From DUPU01 sp050952465 (GTDB taxonomy: Bacteria; Bacillota; Dehalobacteriia; Dehalobacteriales; Dehalobacteriaceae), in assembly GCA_050952465.1 (NCBI GenBank), contig JBMNKZ010000006.1, forward strand, positions 124,001 through 188,000: a stretch of 64,000 nucleotides of DNA. The letters run 5' to 3'. A model generated the notes under the pieces. The model was given only the letters and a program-made list of their open reading frames with translations. It did no database searches and had not been told where the DNA came from. The translations under genes and the position numbers were made by a program. Shown here one piece after another: positions 8,253 to 17,848 of the stretch. Within the stretch, counting starts at the first letter, position 1; each line of letters begins with the position of its first letter.

Positions 8253-9719
8253 ATGAAAAAATCTATAATGATGCTGGTGGTTGTTTTTTTATTTTTAGGT
8301 AGTTTTTCTTGGACAATCCATTCGGTTCAGGCAAAAGGTGATGACGACATCCGCGTATGTCTCTCCCAAGGCACCTATTCTGTCGTCTTCAAGATTGTGG
8401 AGGGAGAGTATCTCCTTCAGGATCTAGGAACCCGTCTTCCTATTGCAGCACTTAAATCTGGTGATATCGTGACCGTTAACCAGGCTGGAAAGGTGCTTAC
8501 GATAAATATTAACGGCTCCCAGATCACAGGTGCTTTTACCGGGCCACTGACAGCAGTCCCGGAGGATGAAGATGAATTAAATGTTTTTAGTTATAAAAAC
8601 ACATTATATCGGGATGATATTTCCCTAAGTATTGACTCCGGCAGTTTATTAGTCATCAACAATATTAATATTGAGCATTATTTATATGGAGTTGTGGGGC
8701 AGGAGATTGGTTATACTGCCCCTAAAGAAGCTTTAAAGGCTCAGGCGGTAGTTTCACGTTCCTTCGCTTTATACTTTAAAGGCCGGAATGTGAAGTATGA
8801 TGTAGGTACGAGCACTAGCACTCAGGTATATGGCGGCTATAGTGCGGAGCTAAATATTAATGGAGATAAGGTTATTGATGCCGTGGATGATACCAGGGGA
8901 AGAGTGATTTACTATTATAATGAAAAAACCGGCCGGTCGGAAATAATTCAGGCCTTTTTTCATTCCAATGCCGGCGGGTTTACTGAAAACAGTGAAAATG
9001 TATGGAATGAAGCTTTGCCCTATTTAAGGGCAGTTCCCTCAGAAGAAGACAGGTACGCAGAAACTTATGCCGACGAAACAGGAGAGAGTTGGTCTGCATC
9101 CACCTATCGCTGGGAGAAATCTTTTACCCGGGAAGAAATAAAGGTAGCGATCCAAAGCTATAGCCAAAAGACTGGGATTCCCATCAACATCGGAGAGTTT
9201 CAAAGCATCAATCTATTTTGGGTTGGACGGGATGGAATCACGCCTACCTTGTCTGGACGGGTAACCAGAATGGATTTGGTAGGGAGTAAAGGAAAACACA
9301 GTGTTTATCGGGATAATATTCGCAGTGTTTTTGGCTTAAAAAGCACCAAGTTTGATATTGTGGCAGAAGGCAATAGGAGCAACCAATTTGTCATTAGAGA
9401 TAGTTTTGGCAAGATACACCGGGTAGATAATTTAGGTTCTTTACAGGTGATTACCGGGGATAATAGAATAGTTACATTGAATGATACCGATAATAATTCC
9501 GGGGAAAACTATCAAATGATCGGAGAATCAGGACAAACCGGTTTGACAGCAGCCACATCTCGTATTACATTTATCGGACAGGGCTATGGCCACGGCGTAG
9601 GTATGAGTCAATGGGGGGCAAGGGGCATGGCATTGAAAGGATATAATTATAAAGAAATAATTTATCATTATTATAATCAAGGTAAGGATGACGGTACCAT
9701 CAGCATCGAAAGATATTAA
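8253..9719 (+). CDS. SpoIID/LytB-domain protein
   Basis: SpoIID-type enzymes are lytic transglycosylases that thin peptidoglycan during engulfment in sporulation. The 488-residue product has a signal peptide (MKKSIMMLVVVFLFLGSFSW) and the core motif GVVGQEIGYTAPKEALKAQA near residue 148, including the catalytic Glu, followed by SRSFALYF. The C-terminal motif GQGYGHGVGMSQWGARGMA is typical. A good ribosome site (aaggtgg) precedes the ATG. It is longer than classical SpoIID, so it may be a paralogue. Confidence 0.88.
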   Translation: MKKSIMMLVVVFLFLGSFSWTIHSVQAKGDDDIRVCLSQGTYSVVFKIVEGEYLLQDLGTRLPIAALKSGDIVTVNQAGKVLTININGSQITGAFTGPLTAVPEDEDELNVFSYKNTLYRDDISLSIDSGSLLVINNINIEHYLYGVVGQEIGYTAPKEALKAQAVVSRSFALYFKGRNVKYDVGTSTSTQVYGGYSAELNINGDKVIDAVDDTRGRVIYYYNEKTGRSEIIQAFFHSNAGGFTENSENVWNEALPYLRAVPSEEDRYAETYADETGESWSASTYRWEKSFTREEIKVAIQSYSQKTGIPINIGEFQSINLFWVGRDGITPTLSGRVTRMDLVGSKGKHSVYRDNIRSVFGLKSTKFDIVAEGNRSNQFVIRDSFGKIHRVDNLGSLQVITGDNRIVTLNDTDNNSGENYQMIGESGQTGLTAATSRITFIGQGYGHGVGMSQWGARGMALKGYNYKEIIYHYYNQGKDDGTISIERY

Positions 9720-9810
9720 ATAAAAAAAATATATGAACGGAAATACGGTAATAATAGGATTGTATATCTTATTGAGACGGATCAGAATGGTTTAAAGGAG
9801 CAAAGTGAGG

Positions 9811-10833
9811 ATGAAAGTTTCCGATTTCGATTATGATTTGCCGGAAGAACTAATTGCCCAGTATCCACTGGAACCAAGAGACACTTCTCGTTTATTAGTG
9901 CTGCACCGGGATACTGGTTTTATCGAGCATAGAATGTTTAAAGATATTGTAGATTATCTGACTCCCTATGACGGGTTAGTGATTAATGATACCAAAGTAT
10001 TACCGGCCAGACTCTTCGGGAAAAAATTAACCGGGGCTGTAATTGAAGTAGTTTTATTAAAACAATTGAATGTAAGCACATGGGAAGCTCTGGTACGCCC
10101 AGGGAAAAAAGTTCGTCCCGGCAGCAAGATCATTTTTTCACCAGGAATATTGGAAGGGGAAGTATTGGACAATAGTGAATCTGGGGGACGAATTATTAAA
10201 TTTATTTATCAGGGAAACTTTTTTGAAATTCTTGATGCTTTAGGGCAGATGCCTTTACCCCCATATATTAAAGAAGAGCTTAAAGAAAAAGAGCGGTACC
10301 AAACTATTTATGCCCGGGAATTAGGGTCTGCGGCGGCTCCTACGGCTGGACTGCATTTTACTCATGATTTATTAGAGAAGATCTCAGAAAAAAACGTGCA
10401 CGTCATTAAGGTGCTGTTACACGTGGGTTTAGGTACATTCCGCCCGGTTAAGGTGGAAAACATCGAAGACCATAAAATGCATGCCGAATACTATGAGATT
10501 AGCACGGATGCCGCCTTGGCTATTAGTAGGGTTAAAGAAAAGGGCGGTAAAATTATTTCTGTGGGTACAACTTCTACCCGGACGCTGGAAACAGCGGCTT
10601 CGTCTTCCGGAAAAGTACAGCCGGGAAAGGGTTTTACCGAGAGCTTTATTTATCCCGGATATCAGTTTAAAGTTATTGACGCTTTGATTACAAACTTTCA
10701 TTTACCCAAAAGTACTCTCTTGATGTTAGTTTCTGCTTTGGGGGGATACGAAAACGTAATGAGGGCTTACCGGGAGGCTGTAAAAGAGCGGTATCGGTTC
10801 TTTAGTTTTGGGGATGCCATGTTAATCATTTAG
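9811..10833 (+). CDS. queA: S-adenosylmethionine:tRNA ribosyltransferase-isomerase QueA
   Basis: QueA transfers the ribosyl group of S-adenosylmethionine to preQ1 in tRNA to give epoxyqueuosine. The family N-terminus MKVSDFDYDLPEELIAQYP is clear. GTG 9805 is also possible but ATG 9811 gives the canonical start. Later motifs include APTAGLHFT and VGTTSTRTLE. tgt follows 50 bases after the stop; queH lies upstream. Confidence 0.96.
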   Translation: MKVSDFDYDLPEELIAQYPLEPRDTSRLLVLHRDTGFIEHRMFKDIVDYLTPYDGLVINDTKVLPARLFGKKLTGAVIEVVLLKQLNVSTWEALVRPGKKVRPGSKIIFSPGILEGEVLDNSESGGRIIKFIYQGNFFEILDALGQMPLPPYIKEELKEKERYQTIYARELGSAAAPTAGLHFTHDLLEKISEKNVHVIKVLLHVGLGTFRPVKVENIEDHKMHAEYYEISTDAALAISRVKEKGGKIISVGTTSTRTLETAASSSGKVQPGKGFTESFIYPGYQFKVIDALITNFHLPKSTLLMLVSALGGYENVMRAYREAVKERYRFFSFGDAMLII

Positions 10834-10883
10834 GGGATGCTCGCCAGACCGCTAAACTATTCAGTTAATCGGAGGTTGCACTA

Positions 10884-12017
10884 ATGAAAGTAAAATACAC
10901 TTTAATAAAAAAGGATGAAGAGTCAAATGCCCGGGTGGGGATTCTTGAGACTCCACATGGCACTATCAATACGCCTGTCTTTATGCCGGTAGGGACTCAG
11001 GCCACGGTAAAAACAATTTCACCGGAAGAATTGAAGGATTTAGGTGCCCAAATCATTCTCGGGAATACATATCACCTATATTTAAGACCGAGCCATGATT
11101 TAGTGGCAGAGGCGGGGGGACTCCATAAATTTATGAATTGGGATCGACCTATACTTACGGATAGCGGGGGGTTCCAGGTATTTAGTTTAAGTGATTTGCG
11201 CAAAATAAGCGATGAAGGGGTAGTTTTTCGTTCTCATATTGACGGCTCCAGCCATTTCTTTACGCCGGAGAAGGTGATGGAAATTGAGATGGCTTTAGGA
11301 GCAGATATTGCCATGGTCTTTGATGAATGTGCTCCTTACCCTTGCCCCCCGGAGGAGGTGGCTAAGGCGGTTGAGCGAACAACTAAGTGGGCTGTCCGCT
11401 GTCAAAAAGCCCATGACCGCCCTGATCAATCACTTTTCGGTATTATTCAGGGAGGAACCATCCGGGAGCTCCGGGAAAGAAGCGCCAAAGAAATTACTGC
11501 TCTTGATTTTCCTGGATATGGTATCGGAGGCTTAAGTGTGGGAGAACCCAAACCCTTGATGTATGAAATGCTTGATTACACGGTACCTTTAATTCCCGAG
11601 GATAAACCACGTTATTTGATGGGCGTGGGTTCCCCTGATTGTCTGGTGGAAGGGGTGGCCCGAGGGGTTGATATGTTTGATTGTGTTCTCCCTACCAGGA
11701 TTGCTAGAAACGGCACTGTTTTTCATCCGGAAGGAAAATTGGTGATTAGAAACGCCGAGTATGCTCGGGACTTTTCCCCTATTGACGAAACTTGCTCTTG
11801 TTATACCTGCCAAAATTATTCCCGGGCTTACATCAGACATTTAATTAAATGTAACGAAGTATTGGGTATTCGGCTTACAACAGTGCATAACTTACATTTT
11901 CTGGCGGATTTAATGAAGAAAATAAGAAATGCCATCATGGAAAACAATTTTGCCGAATTTAGAAAAGAATTCTTGGGGAAGTGGTTGACCGATAGAAAAC
12001 AAATAATTAAAAGATAA
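10884..12017 (+). CDS. tgt: queuine/preQ1 tRNA-guanine transglycosylase Tgt
   Basis: Tgt exchanges guanine 34 of certain tRNAs for preQ1. The 377-residue protein has the nucleophile region LTDSGGFQVFSL, the second active-site segment MVFDECAPYP, and the zinc site CSCYTCQNYSRAYIRHL near residue 305. Length is standard. A GGAGG-like site precedes the ATG. Together with queA and queH it makes a queuosine cluster. Confidence 0.97.
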   Translation: MKVKYTLIKKDEESNARVGILETPHGTINTPVFMPVGTQATVKTISPEELKDLGAQIILGNTYHLYLRPSHDLVAEAGGLHKFMNWDRPILTDSGGFQVFSLSDLRKISDEGVVFRSHIDGSSHFFTPEKVMEIEMALGADIAMVFDECAPYPCPPEEVAKAVERTTKWAVRCQKAHDRPDQSLFGIIQGGTIRELRERSAKEITALDFPGYGIGGLSVGEPKPLMYEMLDYTVPLIPEDKPRYLMGVGSPDCLVEGVARGVDMFDCVLPTRIARNGTVFHPEGKLVIRNAEYARDFSPIDETCSCYTCQNYSRAYIRHLIKCNEVLGIRLTTVHNLHFLADLMKKIRNAIMENNFAEFRKEFLGKWLTDRKQIIKR

Positions 12018-12104
12018 AAGAGGATTTTTTTCTAATATGGCGAAACTTAAATGATAAATATTAACATTAAGCAAACTAACTAAAAGAAGGGCGGTGAGGT
12101 ATTT

Positions 12105-12378
12105 TTGCAGAACTATATGGGGACAATTGTCTATTTTTTTCTTCCTTGTTGTGATATTTTACTTCGTGTTAATCAGGCCTCAACAAAAGCGTCAAAAGAA
12201 ACATAACCAAATGATGGAAGCACTGAAAGTAAATGATGAGATTGTCACAGCGGGAGGAATCTTTGGGACAGTTACCCGAATTAAAGATAATTCAATCTGG
12301 CTAAAAGTTGCTGATAAAGTTGAGATTGAGGTACTAAAATCTTCTGTGAGTACTCTACAAAGCAACCTAAAGAAATAG
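12105..12378 (+). pseudogene. yajC: preprotein translocase subunit YajC, probable frame break at a T7 tract
   Basis: YajC is a small membrane partner of SecDF. A TTG start at 12105, after GGTGAGG, gives the usual start LQNYMGTIVYFF. The rest, LVVIFYFVLIRPQQKRQKKHNQMM, is in another frame; removing one T from the seven at 12134-12140 joins them. A GTG start at 12094 keeps one frame open, but gives the non-hydrophobic start MRYFCRTIWGQLS, unlike YajC. So the gene is either frame-broken or has a divergent N-terminus. It sits between tgt and secD, the standard place. Confidence 0.75.
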
Positions 12379-12402
12379 GCTCATTGAGCCTATTTCTTGT
12401 TT
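12371..12402 (+). terminator. terminator overlapping the yajC stop
   Basis: Arms AGAAATAGGCTCA and TGAGCCTATTTCT pair over 13 bases around a single-base turn, followed by TGTTTT. It closes the queA-tgt-yajC unit. Confidence 0.8.
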
Positions 12403-12414
12403 TGATAACCTTAA

Positions 12415-12444
12415 TTGACAATAAAGAATATACGGGTTTATAAT
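12415..12444 (+). promoter_or_regulatory. sigma-A promoter of secDF
   Basis: TTGACA (12415-12420), an 18-base spacer and TATAAT (12439-12444) lie just after the yajC terminator and 38 bases before the secD start. It is a full consensus match at both boxes. Confidence 0.8.
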
Positions 12445-12482
12445 GTTACAGTACTAAGTTGACAAGTAAGGAGGAAATAGTG

Positions 12483-13691
12483 ATGAACCGGGGAAGTGCG
12501 ATAAAACTGTTAGCGGTGATTCTCGTCATTGCTGCAGCGATTTATTTTTCTATTAACCCAATTAAGAATGAAGCTAAGCTCGGTCTTGATTTACAAGGCG
12601 GTGCCCATGTGGTACTGCAAGCGGTACCCGATGAAGGTAAAAAAATTACCAAGGATGATATGTTAAAGCTTACCGCAATTATGCGGCAAAGGGTGGACGA
12701 ATTTGGCGTTTCGGAGCCGATTATTCAGCCGGAAGGCGATGATCGATTAATCGTGGAATTAGCAGGTGTGGATAACCCGGATGAAGCCATTGAACTCCTA
12801 GGCCGCACCGCCAAATTGGAATTTCAGGACCCTAACGGCCAAGTTATCGTGTCCGGGGCGGATTTAAAGGATGCTAAGGCTTATATTGAGCCTACCAGTG
12901 GCAAGGCAGAAATTAGCCTGGAGTTTAATCCGGAAGGAGCCAAAAAGTTTGGTGCCGCCACTGCCCGTTTAGTAGGACAACCTATTGCCATTATCTTGGA
13001 TGGCCAGGTAATTCAGGCACCTAGTGTAAATGAACCCATTATGAATGGCCAGGCGAGAATTACCGGGGAGTTTACCTTTGAAGAAGCTTCTCAAAATGCC
13101 GCCTTGTTAAGGGGCGGGGCCTTGCCGGTAAATGTAGAAATCATGGAGAAAAGGACAGTCGGTCCTACCTTGGGAAGGGACTCCTTAGATAAAAGCTATC
13201 AAGCAGCTACTTACGGAATTATTGCAATTCTTATTTTTATGATTGGATATTATCGACTGCCCGGTCTTTTAGCCAATTTGGCCTTAGCTTTATTTATGCT
13301 CTTGGAATTATGGGTTTTAAACCTGTTAAATGTTACCCTTACCCTTCCGGGAATAGCCGGGATTTTACTATCTATCGGGATGGCTGTAGATGCTAACGTG
13401 ATAATTTTTGAGCGGATTAAAGAAGAATTAAGAGCGGGTAAATCCTTAAATGCCGGTATTGATTCCGGATTTAAAAGAGGATTTGTGGCAATTTTTGATG
13501 CCAACGTAACGACATTGATTGCTTGTGCAGTACTATTTTATTTCGGTACTGGATCCATTAAAGGCTTTGCCGTAACATTAAGTATTGGGATCTTAGCCAG
13601 TATGGTGACCGCCATCGCCTTTACCCGTATGATATTGCGCTGGGCAGTTGATATTGGGTTCCTAAAAAATAAAAAGTTATACGGGGTTTAG
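12483..13691 (+). CDS. secD: protein translocase subunit SecD
   Basis: SecD works with SecF to drive late steps of protein export using the proton gradient. The start is ATG 12483, with AAGGAGG eight bases upstream. An earlier in-frame TTG at 12459 overlaps that site. The protein has an N-terminal membrane segment, the motif GLDLQGGAHVVL, a large external domain and five more membrane helices after residue 235. The IAGILLSIGMAVDANVIIFERI segment (split over about 290-315) carries the conserved Asp. Confidence 0.96.
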   Translation: MNRGSAIKLLAVILVIAAAIYFSINPIKNEAKLGLDLQGGAHVVLQAVPDEGKKITKDDMLKLTAIMRQRVDEFGVSEPIIQPEGDDRLIVELAGVDNPDEAIELLGRTAKLEFQDPNGQVIVSGADLKDAKAYIEPTSGKAEISLEFNPEGAKKFGAATARLVGQPIAIILDGQVIQAPSVNEPIMNGQARITGEFTFEEASQNAALLRGGALPVNVEIMEKRTVGPTLGRDSLDKSYQAATYGIIAILIFMIGYYRLPGLLANLALALFMLLELWVLNLLNVTLTLPGIAGILLSIGMAVDANVIIFERIKEELRAGKSLNAGIDSGFKRGFVAIFDANVTTLIACAVLFYFGTGSIKGFAVTLSIGILASMVTAIAFTRMILRWAVDIGFLKNKKLYGV

Positions 13692-13704
13692 GAGGGGATG
13701 AATT

Positions 13705-14577
13705 GTGATTTTTAATTTTATCGGTCGACGTAAAATTTGGTATATAATATCACTTGCTATAATTATCCCGGGGATATGCTCATTGTTTTTTCAAGGTTTA
13801 AACTTAGGGATTGATTTTACCGGAGGTAACTTAATCCAGGTAAAATTCAATCAAGAAGTTTCTTCCCAAGAAGTTAGGAATGTGTTTTCGGAACAAATAA
13901 ATGATGGGATCTCTGTGCAAGAAGCTGAAGATAATAATTTCTTAGTAAGAACTCCTGTCCTGACTGAGGAACAGGGGAATAAAATCATTACCAGTCTAAC
14001 ATCAAAAATCGGAGAAAATCAAATCCTGAGAAATGAACACGTAGGACCGGTGATTGGCAAGGAATTAGCCTTAAATGCTTTATATGCTTTGGCTATCGCT
14101 TCGGTATTAATGGTAATTTATATATCTTTTCGTTTTGAATTTAGGTTTGGGATTGCCGGGATTATATCTCTCCTTCATGATGTTTTGATCGTGGTCGGGA
14201 TATTCTCTTTGTTTCAGATTGAAGTGGACAGCGCCTTTGTGGCTGCAATTTTAACCATCGTGGGATATTCCATTAATGATACTATTGTAATTTTTGACCG
14301 AATTCGAGAAAACCTCCGTGGGAAAAATAGGAAGGAAGAACGTGCAGCCTTGATCAACCGCAGCATTACGCAAACCTTAGCCCGTTCGATCAATACGGTT
14401 CTCACCACGCTCTTTCCGTTACTTGCTCTGCTCTTACTAGGTGGGGCGACCATTAAGGTCTTCGCTCTGGCTTTGTTAATCGGCATTGCCAGCGGATGTT
14501 ATTCCTCCATCTTTGTGGCAAGCCCCATTTGGTTTGATTTAAACAATTGGGCAGCGGCTAAAAAAGCACGGGCCTAG
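13705..14577 (+). CDS. secF: protein translocase subunit SecF
   Basis: SecF pairs with SecD. The GTG start follows AGGAGGGG and lies 13 bases after secD. The 290-residue protein shows the motif LGIDFTGGNLIQVKF and six membrane helices. TIVGYSINDTIVIFDRIREN, split near residues 188-208, mirrors the conserved SecD helix. It ends at a strong terminator. Confidence 0.96.
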   Translation: MIFNFIGRRKIWYIISLAIIIPGICSLFFQGLNLGIDFTGGNLIQVKFNQEVSSQEVRNVFSEQINDGISVQEAEDNNFLVRTPVLTEEQGNKIITSLTSKIGENQILRNEHVGPVIGKELALNALYALAIASVLMVIYISFRFEFRFGIAGIISLLHDVLIVVGIFSLFQIEVDSAFVAAILTIVGYSINDTIVIFDRIRENLRGKNRKEERAALINRSITQTLARSINTVLTTLFPLLALLLLGGATIKVFALALLIGIASGCYSSIFVASPIWFDLNNWAAAKKARA

Positions 14578-14600
14578 AGTTATTTACAAAGTTCAACAAA

Positions 14601-14636
14601 ATTTAGAACCCTGATTTCAGGGTTCTAAATTTTTAA
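14601..14636 (+). terminator. terminator after secF
   Basis: Two 14-base arms, ATTTAGAACCCTGA and TCAGGGTTCTAAAT, are separated by TT and followed by TTTT. A clear intrinsic terminator. Confidence 0.88.
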
Positions 14637-14708
14637 TAAGCTGCAGGAAATGTGGGCGAAAATGTAGAAAGTATTAAGCAAATTTAACATGGGAAGTGAA
14701 GCAAAATT

Positions 14709-15035
14709 ATGCAATTATTATTAATCTTTGCCCTCATTTTTGCTCTAGGAGTGGCTACTTTTGCCGTGCAAAATGCCACACCTGTAGAAATAAGTTTTTT
14801 GTTTTATAGGTTCCAGGACATCTCTTTGGTAGTTGTCATTTTGATCTCGGTATTAACCGGAGCACTGATTGTTTTTCTGCTAAGTTTGGTGAAGCAAATC
14901 ACTTATCTGAGAAAAATTCATGCTTTAGAAAGACGAAATGAGATGCTGGAAAAGGAAATAAAACAAATTACTTCAAAAGATGAAAGTAATCAGACCATAG
15001 AAAACGACATACCGGGGGATAATGCCAAACCCTAA
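14709..15035 (+). CDS. LapA-domain (DUF1049) membrane protein
   Basis: The 108-residue protein has two membrane helices (about 2-20 and 35-60) with the typical N-terminal motif FAVQNATPVEISFLF, then a coiled-coil stretch (LRKIHALERRNEMLEKEIKQ) and an acidic tail. LapA-family proteins are linked to lipopolysaccharide assembly in Gram-negative bacteria, but their role in Firmicutes is unknown. It often lies between secF and recJ in Clostridia. Confidence 0.8.
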   Translation: MQLLLIFALIFALGVATFAVQNATPVEISFLFYRFQDISLVVVILISVLTGALIVFLLSLVKQITYLRKIHALERRNEMLEKEIKQITSKDESNQTIENDIPGDNAKP

Positions 15036-15135
15036 AAAACTTCACAATGCTGCCATACCCAAGACTGTCGCTATGAGAGTAGATTTTTTGGTTTCTGAGG
15101 GAGGAATGACCGAAGGATATTACTTACATACCTTC

Positions 15136-15166
15136 GCCAACGCTTAGGATGACAGATATGTAATTT
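15136..15166. repeat. dispersed ATCCTGAG repeat, inverted copy
   Basis: On the minus strand this reads CTGTCATCCTAAGCG followed by TTGGCGAAGG, matching the repeats at 396 and 27150. The flank 15036-15135 also has fragments of similar sequence (GGAATGACCGAAGGAT). No gene is seen in 15036-15263. Confidence 0.45.
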
Positions 15167-15173
15167 TGGTATT

Positions 15174-15198
15174 AAAAAAGCACCAGTGGTGCTTTTTT
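15174..15198 (+). terminator. terminator before recJ
   Basis: AAAAAAGCACC, a three-base loop and GGTGCTTTTTT form a compact intrinsic terminator, possibly active in both directions. Confidence 0.85.
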
Positions 15199-15263
15199 AG
15201 TAAGATTGTAAAGTCTTGATGACATTTGTTCAAATGATAATTATACTAATACTAGGAGGGAAT

Positions 15264-17843
15264 ATGTCCGTTAACTGGAAAAGGTGGTTCATACCGTCGC
15301 ATAATAGTGAATTGCAATTAGAAATATCCAAGGAATTAAACATATCTCCTGTTCTTGCCCAGTTATGCATCAATAGGGGTATGGCCACTGTAGATGACGT
15401 AAAAAATTTCATCCGGATTAATCCCCAGGAAATCAACGATCCTTTCGCATTTCGCGAGATGCACCAGGCCATAAGCATCATTGAAGAGACCATTAAAAAT
15501 CACGAAAGGATACTTATTTATGGTGACTACGATGTTGACGGCATTACCGCCACATCATTATTATATTTATACCTAAAAGGCAAAACCCCATCTGTGGCAT
15601 ATTATATTCCTGATCGGTTAGAGGAAGGCTATGGTCTGAATGAAGATGCCATTTTATGGGCAAATCGGGAAGGATATAAATTAATTATAACCGTTGATTG
15701 CGGTATTAGTTCCCGATCCGAAGTAGAATTAGCAAATTCCTTGGGTCTAAAAACCATTATTACAGATCATCATACGCCCCCGGTTATCTTACCGAAAGCG
15801 GCTGCCATTATTAATCCTAAGGTCGAGGATTCCGGTTATCCTTTTCCTGATTTGGCTGGGGTAGGGGTGGCTTGGAAATTAGTCCAAGCATTAGAGATTA
15901 GTGCTGGAAAAAAAGACCTAAGCAAAACAGTTAATAAATCAGTCGTTTTAGAAGAATACTTAGACCTGGTCGCTTTGGGCACGGTGGCGGATGTTGTCCC
16001 TCTAATTGGGGAAAACAGGGTAATTGTAGCCCTAGGACTTGGGAGAATCGAGAAAGCTGAGAGACCCGGTATCAAGGCATTACTTAAGGTGACTGGGTTG
16101 GAACATAAGCCTATCACTTCTGGGCATATTGGTTTTATTCTTGCTCCCAGACTAAATGCCGCAGGAAGACTGGCCAAAGGCGCCTTGGCGGTGGCTCTTT
16201 TAACAGGTGAGGTATATACCCATTGTGAGTCCCAGGCCAAAGAACTGGATCAAATGAACTACCAGCGTCAAGAAGTAGAAGGGGAAATCCTTAACCAGGC
16301 TCTACAGATGATTGAGGATAATGTTAATTTGGATCAAGATTTTGTCATTGTCTTGGCATCTGAAAGCTGGCACCCCGGTGTAATTGGGATTGTTTCTTCT
16401 CGCCTGGTGGAAAAATATTACCGTCCCGTAGTCTTATTAGCTATTGAAGGGGACACGGCTAAGGGCAGCGCCAGAAGTATTGACCAATTTGATATTTACC
16501 AGGCTTTTAAACACTGCCAGGACTTGTTAATCCAATTTGGTGGACATAAAATGGCGGCGGGGGTTAAAATCAAAAAAGATCATATTAAAGCTTTTCAAAA
16601 AGCAATTAACGATTATGCAAATAGTTTTATTAATAGAGATTTAATAGTTCCTACCGTAAAAATTGACCTAGAATTAGACCCGGATGGTGAAGAAGAATTA
16701 TATATTAAAGACAGCGAAATGCTATTTCCCTATGGATTAGGGAATGCCCAGCCAGTTTTTGCTTACCGTAATTTGGGAGTTATTGAGGCTAAAGCGGTGG
16801 GCAATACCCAATCTCACTTAAAAGTAACATTTGATGCCGGTAATTATCTTTTAGATGGCATCGGATTTCATTTAGCCCACCATCTTTCCTGGCTAAATAC
16901 CTTTAGCAGGGTCGATGTAGCTGTCACTTTGGAGAAAAATACCTGGAACGGTTGTGAGAAGGTACAACTTGTGCTTAAGGACATTCAACCTCATATTAAC
17001 CGCCCCGTTACTCAAATGGTAAGGCCAAAACCAGAAGAAGTTATATGGGTTGATTTTCGGGAACTGGAAAACCGGGAAAATTACCTTTTAGAATTACTCA
17101 AAAAGAACGAGACATCCTTAATCTATGTGGCTTCCCAGGAAAAAATGGAAGAATTAAGACGGTTAATCCTGGCATCGGATTTGCCGGATATGAAGCTGGA
17201 AGTGTGTCATGGCAGAAAAAGGCCCTGGCAGCACGACTTAGTGATGGCAAAGGTAAAAAATAAAATCATAAATACCGTAATTATTACCGGTGCTTTACCT
17301 TTAGATCTTATATCATTTGATTTTACAGGTTTGTATAAACATTTGGTGTTTTTCCAAAGCCCTTCTAATATGAAAGATTTTTTTAGTTTTACCTCTTTAG
17401 TAAGCTCACCAAGTGGGGGGAAAATACATTTATTATTTAATAAGAGGGATCTGGAAATATTAGACCAAGAGATAAAAATACATTTTCCGGATCGGGAACT
17501 ATTGGGGAAAATTTATCGCTCAGTGAGGAGTCTAGCCTCCTCTTCAAATCAAATAATTGGCTCAAGAGAAGAAATATTAAGAAAGATTAATGTTGAAGGA
17601 TTGAAGAAGGGCAAAGAGATAGCTTTTGATACATGGGTTTCCATTATGATGGAGCTGGGATTAATTAAGTTTACCTTACTGGGAAATCGTAGTTGTTTAG
17701 AATTAATTAACAATGGAAACAAATGTAATCTAGGGGATTCTGTTTGTTACCAAGAAGGAATGAAAGTGAAAGAAGCTTTTGAACTATGGGCCAAAGTAGC
17801 ACTTTCTCCCCGTTTTAGGGAAGAAATTTATCTAAGGAGATAA
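15264..17843 (+). CDS. recJ: single-stranded-DNA exonuclease RecJ
   Basis: RecJ degrades single-stranded DNA 5' to 3' in repair and recombination. ATG 15264 follows AGGAGGGA; earlier in-frame starts lack such a site. The DHH phosphoesterase motifs are present: YGDYDVDGITA, TVDCGISS, DHHTPP, and later NAAGRL and the DHHA1 motif GGHKMAAG. A long C-terminal part follows (after about residue 570), as in other Clostridial RecJ proteins. relA starts five bases after the stop. Confidence 0.95.
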   Translation: MSVNWKRWFIPSHNSELQLEISKELNISPVLAQLCINRGMATVDDVKNFIRINPQEINDPFAFREMHQAISIIEETIKNHERILIYGDYDVDGITATSLLYLYLKGKTPSVAYYIPDRLEEGYGLNEDAILWANREGYKLIITVDCGISSRSEVELANSLGLKTIITDHHTPPVILPKAAAIINPKVEDSGYPFPDLAGVGVAWKLVQALEISAGKKDLSKTVNKSVVLEEYLDLVALGTVADVVPLIGENRVIVALGLGRIEKAERPGIKALLKVTGLEHKPITSGHIGFILAPRLNAAGRLAKGALAVALLTGEVYTHCESQAKELDQMNYQRQEVEGEILNQALQMIEDNVNLDQDFVIVLASESWHPGVIGIVSSRLVEKYYRPVVLLAIEGDTAKGSARSIDQFDIYQAFKHCQDLLIQFGGHKMAAGVKIKKDHIKAFQKAINDYANSFINRDLIVPTVKIDLELDPDGEEELYIKDSEMLFPYGLGNAQPVFAYRNLGVIEAKAVGNTQSHLKVTFDAGNYLLDGIGFHLAHHLSWLNTFSRVDVAVTLEKNTWNGCEKVQLVLKDIQPHINRPVTQMVRPKPEEVIWVDFRELENRENYLLELLKKNETSLIYVASQEKMEELRRLILASDLPDMKLEVCHGRKRPWQHDLVMAKVKNKIINTVIITGALPLDLISFDFTGLYKHLVFFQSPSNMKDFFSFTSLVSSPSGGKIHLLFNKRDLEILDQEIKIHFPDRELLGKIYRSVRSLASSSNQIIGSREEILRKINVEGLKKGKEIAFDTWVSIMMELGLIKFTLLGNRSCLELINNGNKCNLGDSVCYQEGMKVKEAFELWAKVALSPRFREEIYLRR

Positions 17844-17848
17844 GGATT

